64,000 nt of DNA, taken from contig NZ_JAPFFT010000006.1 in the NCBI RefSeq assembly GCF_026241105.1, forward strand, positions 1-64,000, in the 5' to 3' direction. Below, one piece after another: positions 60,003-64,000 of this stretch (its first letter is position 1; every line of letters begins with the position of its first letter). This DNA is from Arthrobacter rhizophilus (GTDB taxonomy: Bacteria > Actinomycetota > Actinomycetes > Actinomycetales > Micrococcaceae). Made by a program: the position numbers and the translations under genes. The notes below the pieces were generated by a model that ran no database searches, was not told the origin of the DNA, and saw nothing but the letters and a program-made list of their open reading frames with translations.

Positions 60003-61241
60003 CTAGGACAGCCGCTCGAAGACCACCGCCATGCCCTGTCCGCCGCCGACGCAAAGGGTTGCCAGTCCCAAGGTGCCATCCCGTTCGCGGAGGCCGTTGA
60101 GCAAGGTGGTGGTCATTCGGGCACCTGTCATGCCGAAAGGGTGCCCGAGGGCGATCGCCCCGCCATGCACGTTGAGTTTCTCCGGATCGATGCCGAGTTC
60201 GCGGGCGCTCGCCACCACCTGGACGGCGAAGGCTTCGTTGAGCTCCACGAGGTCAATGTCTGCCATGCTCAGCCCCGCCAATGCCAGGGCCCGGCGTGAG
60301 GACTCCACGGGTCCCATGCCCATGAGTTCCGGGGAAAGGGCACTGACTCCGGTCGAGACAACGCGTGCCAGCGGTTCGAGGCCAAGCTCCCGGGCCCTGA
60401 AATCGCTCATGACTACGACGGCGGCCGCGCCATCGTTAAGCGGGCATGCGTTGCCGGCCGTTACTGTTCCTTCCTTGCGGAAGACCGGCTCCAGCGCGCT
60501 GACCGCTTCAAGGGTGACGCCGGCGCGGGGTGAATCGTCGCGGCCCACCACGGTGCCGTCTTTGCGGGTGTACGCCGTGATCTCGCGGGAATAGAAGCCG
60601 GAGGCTATGGCCGCCTCTGCACGGTTCTGGCTCAGCACCGCCCACCGATCCTGTTCCTCCCGGCTGATTCCGTGGCTTGTCGCGACGTTTTCCGCAGTCT
60701 GTCCCATTGCGATGTAGACGTCCGGCATCCGTCCACCCATGCGGGGGTCCGTCCATGGGGTGTTGGACGCGGCCCGGGCAGCGGTGCGGGCACGCGCCCC
60801 TTCAAAGAGGGGGTTATGCAGGCTGGTGTCCGTTTCCCCGGCCCCGACCCAGTTCTGGTAGCGGGACACGGATTCGACCCCGGCGGAGACAAAGGCGTGA
60901 CCCTCACCGGAGCGGATGGCGTGGAACGCTATCCGGAGAGTCTGCAGGCTCGAGGCACAGAAGCGGTTGATCGTGGCCGCGGGGACGGTGTCCAGGCCGG
61001 CCAGGACGGTCACCACGCGTGCCATGTTCGAACCGGCCTCACCGCTGGGTTCGGCGCAGCCAAGGTAAAGGTCGTCGAGGCCTCGGCCATCCAGTGCTCC
61101 CGGATCGAAAGCGGGAATTTTTGCCAGCACGGCAGTCACCATCGCTGCCGCGAGGTCATCCGGACGTTCGTCTTTCAGGGACCCTTTGAAAGCCCGTCCA
61201 ATGGGGCTTCTGGCAGTGGCAACAATGACGGCCTCAGTCAT
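60003..61241 (-). CDS. Thiolase (acetyl-CoA acyltransferase)
   Basis: 412 residues. Nucleophile Cys95 lies in NRFCASSLQT, the second active site is NVHGGAIALGHPFGMTGARM and the C-terminal Cys in TLCVGGGQGMAV. It condenses or cleaves acyl-CoA thioesters in fatty-acid beta-oxidation or acetoacetyl-CoA formation. The degradative (FadA) or biosynthetic role cannot be told because no partner gene is adjacent. ATG 61241. It stands alone between the BI-1 gene and the gal genes. Confidence 0.92.
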   Translation of the reverse strand: MTEAVIVATARSPIGRAFKGSLKDERPDDLAAAMVTAVLAKIPAFDPGALDGRGLDDLYLGCAEPSGEAGSNMARVVTVLAGLDTVPAATINRFCASSLQTLRIAFHAIRSGEGHAFVSAGVESVSRYQNWVGAGETDTSLHNPLFEGARARTAARAASNTPWTDPRMGGRMPDVYIAMGQTAENVATSHGISREEQDRWAVLSQNRAEAAIASGFYSREITAYTRKDGTVVGRDDSPRAGVTLEAVSALEPVFRKEGTVTAGNACPLNDGAAAVVVMSDFRARELGLEPLARVVSTGVSALSPELMGMGPVESSRRALALAGLSMADIDLVELNEAFAVQVVASARELGIDPEKLNVHGGAIALGHPFGMTGARMTTTLLNGLRERDGTLGLATLCVGGGQGMAVVFERLS

Positions 61242-61294
61242 GTCCCCAGCTTACGCCGGGGCCCGCGAGCCGAATGCGGGCGGATGCCCGGGAG

Positions 61295-62464
61295 TCAGGC
61301 CAGGCGCGCCGCCCCTGCAGCCGGGGTAACGGTGAAGATGTCCGGCGTCGTGAAACCGGCCGCTGCGAAGGCGCGTACGACGGCGTCGCGCACCTCCTGC
61401 TCATGGCCCACCGGGGTGAGGGCGATGGCTGAGCCGCCGAATCCGCCTCCCGTCATGCGGGCCCCGATGGCGCCGTGGGCGCGGGACGTTTCCACCGCAA
61501 GATCCAGTTCCGGGCAGGAGATCTCGAAGTCGTCGCGCATGGACACGTGGCTAGCGTCCAACAGCAGGCCGATGTGGGCTGGACCGTCCGTGGTGAGGCG
61601 CTCCACGGTCTGCAGCACGCGGTCATTCTCGGTGACAATGTGCCTCACCCGACGGAAAGTCGTGCTGTCCAGGAGCCCGCTGGCTTCCTCCAAATCGCCG
61701 ATTCCGACGTCGCGAAGGGCTGTGACTCCCAGCACCTGGGCACCCAGTTCGCAGGAGACCCGGCGGGAGGCATAGCCGCCATCCGCGTGCGAATGGGAGA
61801 CCTTGGTGTCGATGACCAACAGGACGAGGCCGGCTTCCTGGGCGTCGAAGGGTACCAGCTGCACGCTTTGGTCGCGGCAGTCCAGGAAGACGGCGTGGCC
61901 CGAGGATCCGCGCAGCGAGGCCGACTGGTCCATGATTCCGGTCGGGGCGCCGACGAAGTCGTTTTCAGCCTTCTGCGTAGCGAGCACCATGTCTTCGGCG
62001 CCGAGTCCCGCGCCGGTGAGGTCGTTGAGTGCCGAGATGACGGCGCATTCGATGGCGTGTGAGGAGGACAGTCCCGCGCCAAGGGGGACATCGGAATCCA
62101 TGAGCAGGTCGAAACCGGGGATATGGATCCCGCGCTGTTGCAGGGCCCAGGCAACACCGAGGGGATACTTCGTCCAGCCCTTCGCGGATCCAGGGGCAAG
62201 CGTCGTGATGTCCGCTTCGACCAGGCCCTGCTCGCCGAAAGTGGACAGTAGCCGGATGCGTGAATCATCGCGGATCCGGACCGCAACCTTCGCGGTCTTG
62301 TCGATCGCGAAAGGCAGCACGAAGCCCTCGTTGTAGTCGGTGTGCTCCCCGATGAGGTTCACGCGTCCCGGTGCCTGCCACACGCCGTCGGGCGCTGAAC
62401 CGAAAGTCGACTCGAAGCGTCCGAACAGGCCGCCCAGCGCGGGGGCGTCGGGGGTGGAGGTCAT
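61295..62464 (-). CDS. galK: Galactokinase
   Basis: 389 residues of the GHMP kinase family. The galactokinase signature APGRVNLIGEHTDYNEGFVLP, the ATP motif DVPLGAGLSSSHAIE and the C-terminal ARMTGGGFGGSAIAL are intact; Asp in GIMDQSASL is the catalytic base. It phosphorylates galactose for the Leloir pathway. ATG 62464 overlaps the galT stop by 4 bases (ATGA), so the two are co-translated. Confidence 0.95.
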   Translation of the reverse strand: MTSTPDAPALGGLFGRFESTFGSAPDGVWQAPGRVNLIGEHTDYNEGFVLPFAIDKTAKVAVRIRDDSRIRLLSTFGEQGLVEADITTLAPGSAKGWTKYPLGVAWALQQRGIHIPGFDLLMDSDVPLGAGLSSSHAIECAVISALNDLTGAGLGAEDMVLATQKAENDFVGAPTGIMDQSASLRGSSGHAVFLDCRDQSVQLVPFDAQEAGLVLLVIDTKVSHSHADGGYASRRVSCELGAQVLGVTALRDVGIGDLEEASGLLDSTTFRRVRHIVTENDRVLQTVERLTTDGPAHIGLLLDASHVSMRDDFEISCPELDLAVETSRAHGAIGARMTGGGFGGSAIALTPVGHEQEVRDAVVRAFAAAGFTTPDIFTVTPAAGAARLA

Positions 62465-63594
62465 GCTGTGGCCCCTTCCGGAACAGCTCGTGGCGAATCG
62501 CTGGCGACGGCGCGCAGCCGTTCGGCCACGGATTCGGGTGTGGTGTCGTTGATGAAGGCTCCCATGGCGGCCTCGGAACCGGCAAGGTACTTGAGTTTGT
62601 CGGCGGCACGGCGCGGGGAGGTGAGCTGCAGATGCAGGTGGCCGGACGGGCGCAAGGCGGCATCCAGGGGTGCCTGGTGCCAGGCGGAAATGTACGGCGT
62701 AGGCGTTGGGTACAGGGCGTCCATGCGCTTGAGCAACTCGAGGTAGACGTAGGCCAGCTCGTCGCGTTCTTCGCCATTCAATGCGGCGAGGTCGGGGACT
62801 TGCCGATGCGGGACCAGGTGCACTTCCAGTGGCCAGCGCGCGGCGAACGGTACGTAGGCACTGAAGTGCTCGGCCTCGAGCACCATGCGGCTTCCATCCT
62901 GCCGTTCGGCTTTGAGGATTGAGGACGTCAGCGATTCCCGTCCTTTGACGCCGTCGAAGTGCCGGACCGCGGCGGCGCCAAGGCTTGCCGCCCGCGGGGT
63001 GACGTAGGGGTAGGCGTAGATCTGCCCGTGCGGGTGGTGGAGCGTTACGCCGATGTCGGCGCCGCGATTCTCGAACGGAAACACTTGCTGGATTCCCGGG
63101 AGGGCGCTGAGGGCCTCGGTCCGGTGTGCCCAGGCCTCGATCACGGTACGTGCCCTCGTTTCGCCAAGCTCGGCGAAGGATCCAGTGTGGCTGGGGGTGA
63201 ACGAGACAACTTCGCAGCGGCCATTGGCGGCGCCAGATGTTCCCCAAGAGGGTGCGCCGGGGATCGTGCCGACTGCCGGGCCCAGCGAGGGGAAGCGGTT
63301 CTCGAAAACCACGACGTCGTAGTCCGGTGCGGGGATTTCCGAAGGGTTCGCGGGGGTGGTGGGGCAGATCGGGCATTGGTCCGCGGGCGGCAGGTGCGTG
63401 CGGCTTTGGCGGTGCGCCGCGACAGCGACCCATTCGCCGCTCAGCGCGTCGTAACGCAACTCGCCTGGATCGGCGCGTGGAGGGAGGTCCCGGTGATCCG
63501 TCAGCGACCCGGGTTCACGCTCCGGTGAGCCGGCGTCGTCGAAATAGATCAGCTCCCGACCGTCGGCGAGGCGTGTACTGGTAAGTCGAGTCAT
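62461..63594 (-). CDS. galT: Galactose-1-phosphate uridylyltransferase
   Basis: 377 residues. The HIT-family active site is LHHPHGQIYAYP with the nucleophilic His between prolines, and zinc-site residues are in CPICPTTPANPSEIP. The second domain has EVHLVPHRQVPDL. It exchanges UDP between glucose-1-P and galactose-1-P. ATG 63594 (MTRLTSTRLADGR) is preferred over an upstream in-frame start. The divergent 103-base gap to the epimerase gene holds AT-rich sequence (AAAATATCAAACAAAATTG at 63630-63648) of the kind bound by DeoR-type sugar regulators. Confidence 0.95.
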   Translation of the reverse strand: MTRLTSTRLADGRELIYFDDAGSPEREPGSLTDHRDLPPRADPGELRYDALSGEWVAVAAHRQSRTHLPPADQCPICPTTPANPSEIPAPDYDVVVFENRFPSLGPAVGTIPGAPSWGTSGAANGRCEVVSFTPSHTGSFAELGETRARTVIEAWAHRTEALSALPGIQQVFPFENRGADIGVTLHHPHGQIYAYPYVTPRAASLGAAAVRHFDGVKGRESLTSSILKAERQDGSRMVLEAEHFSAYVPFAARWPLEVHLVPHRQVPDLAALNGEERDELAYVYLELLKRMDALYPTPTPYISAWHQAPLDAALRPSGHLHLQLTSPRRAADKLKYLAGSEAAMGAFINDTTPESVAERLRAVASDSPRAVPEGATA

Positions 63595-63697
63595 GGATTT
63601 ATGGTGGCACAGGGCGCTCAAAAAGGCAAAATATCAAACAAAATTGAACATTGAGGAACGGGGTCAAGTGTCACGCGGGATGCAGTACGGTGGTGCC

Positions 63698-64000
63698 ATG
63701 CCTCTCACAACACCGTATTCCGCGCCGGGCGAAGAGACCGTATCCCGGCGATTTGCCAGTGGCCGCCAATTCGAAATCCGCCGTGGCGACGCGCTCGCCG
63801 TCGTCACCGAGCTCGCTGCCGGCTTGCGCCTGTTCAGCCGCGCCGGTGTCCAGCTCACGGAAAGCTACGGTGACGATCAACTCCCGCCTGGCGCCACTGG
63901 AATCACCTTGGCGCCGTGGGCCAACCGGGTGGAGGACGGGGTCTGGTACCTCGATGGGAAGAAGCAGCAGCTGGACATCACCGAGGTGTCCCGCAACAAC
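63698..64000 (+). CDS. Aldose 1-epimerase-like protein, partial (N-terminal 101 residues)
   Basis: The frame runs off the right edge. The start MPLTTPYSAPGEETVSRRF is followed by FEIRRGDALAVVTELAAGLR and the family block GITLAPWANRVEDGVWYLDG, then LDITEVSRNN. This pattern matches galactose-mutarotase-type epimerases, which interconvert alpha and beta sugars. It is divergent from galT-galK and fits a galactose-use locus. The catalytic His/Glu part lies outside the window. ATG 63698; an upstream GTG at 63691 is also possible in a different frame. Confidence 0.8.
   Translation, partial: MPLTTPYSAPGEETVSRRFASGRQFEIRRGDALAVVTELAAGLRLFSRAGVQLTESYGDDQLPPGATGITLAPWANRVEDGVWYLDGKKQQLDITEVSRNN

Overview
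The window is a high-GC actinobacterial chromosome segment. Gene content and gene order point to Arthrobacter in the wide sense (Micrococcaceae: Arthrobacter, Paenarthrobacter or Pseudarthrobacter). Supporting signs are the eno-ftsB-DUF501-ppx-subtilase order, glyA-folD behind a ZTP riboswitch, sdhCDAB, frequent GTG/TTG starts and 4-bp ATGA/GTGA operon overlaps. Most of the window is dense, ordinary chromosome. The accessory part is the first ~4 kb. No CRISPR, phage or plasmid genes were seen.

Layout. 1-285: end of an IS3-type insertion sequence cut by the window edge. 560-1380: two gene relics back to back, the 3' part of a PucR-type regulator and the 3' part of a nitrilase-superfamily hydrolase. 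2025-3839: a META-type lipoprotein and a secreted pro-trypsin-like protease. 4055-10264: an intact PucR regulator and alanine racemase, divergent from an APC amino-acid permease and a flavin amine oxidase or monooxygenase. The relic PucR is a near-identical direct copy of the intact one, which suggests this cluster was once duplicated and ended with a nitrilase/amidase. 10261-12521: gamma-carbonic-anhydrase-like protein, a methyltransferase framed by two copies of a 66-bp palindromic repeat, and purU. 12565-14965: ZTP riboswitch, glyA, folD (one-carbon metabolism, linked in function to purU). 15068-20867: DesK-type two-component system with matching palindromes, SHOCT protein, a nested inverted repeat, an ABC-2 exporter and a small membrane protein. 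20878-24557: exonuclease III, trpS, a 2'-5' RNA ligase-like protein and a BrkB-like membrane protein. 24561-28995: alpha/beta hydrolase and succinate dehydrogenase. 29234-33711: mannose-1-phosphate guanylyltransferase, M20 amidohydrolase and an OhrR-Ohr-MDR peroxide-stress unit with a clear OhrR operator.

33975-44841: a nucleoside salvage region with lipoprotein, ATPase and two permeases of a BMP/Nup-type importer, then cytidine deaminase, thymidine phosphorylase, two DedA proteins, adenosine deaminase and MazG. Imported nucleosides can be deaminated and phosphorolysed by the enzymes encoded next to the importer. 44962-51689: enolase, FtsB-like divisome protein, DUF501, Ppx/GppA, subtilase, type II NADH dehydrogenase. 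51822-52879: a GNAT with an extra N-terminal domain and a tRNA with a UAA anticodon. 53101-58689: a branched-chain amino-acid ABC importer whose binding-protein gene converges on the livHMGF operon. Both transcription units have a CRP/GlxR-like site upstream, and the LivH permease carries an extra secreted beta-domain at its N terminus. 59096-64000: Bax-inhibitor-1 family protein, thiolase, galT-galK and the start of a divergent aldose 1-epimerase.

The most interesting points are the duplicated and collapsed PucR/racemase/amine-oxidase/nitrilase cluster, the LivH fusion with paired CRP-like sites, the short-variable-arm tRNA-Leu(UAA), the 66-bp repeat pair and the nested inverted repeat at 17336-17423. 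All calls are by eye from the sequence and from knowledge of protein families; no database search was run.
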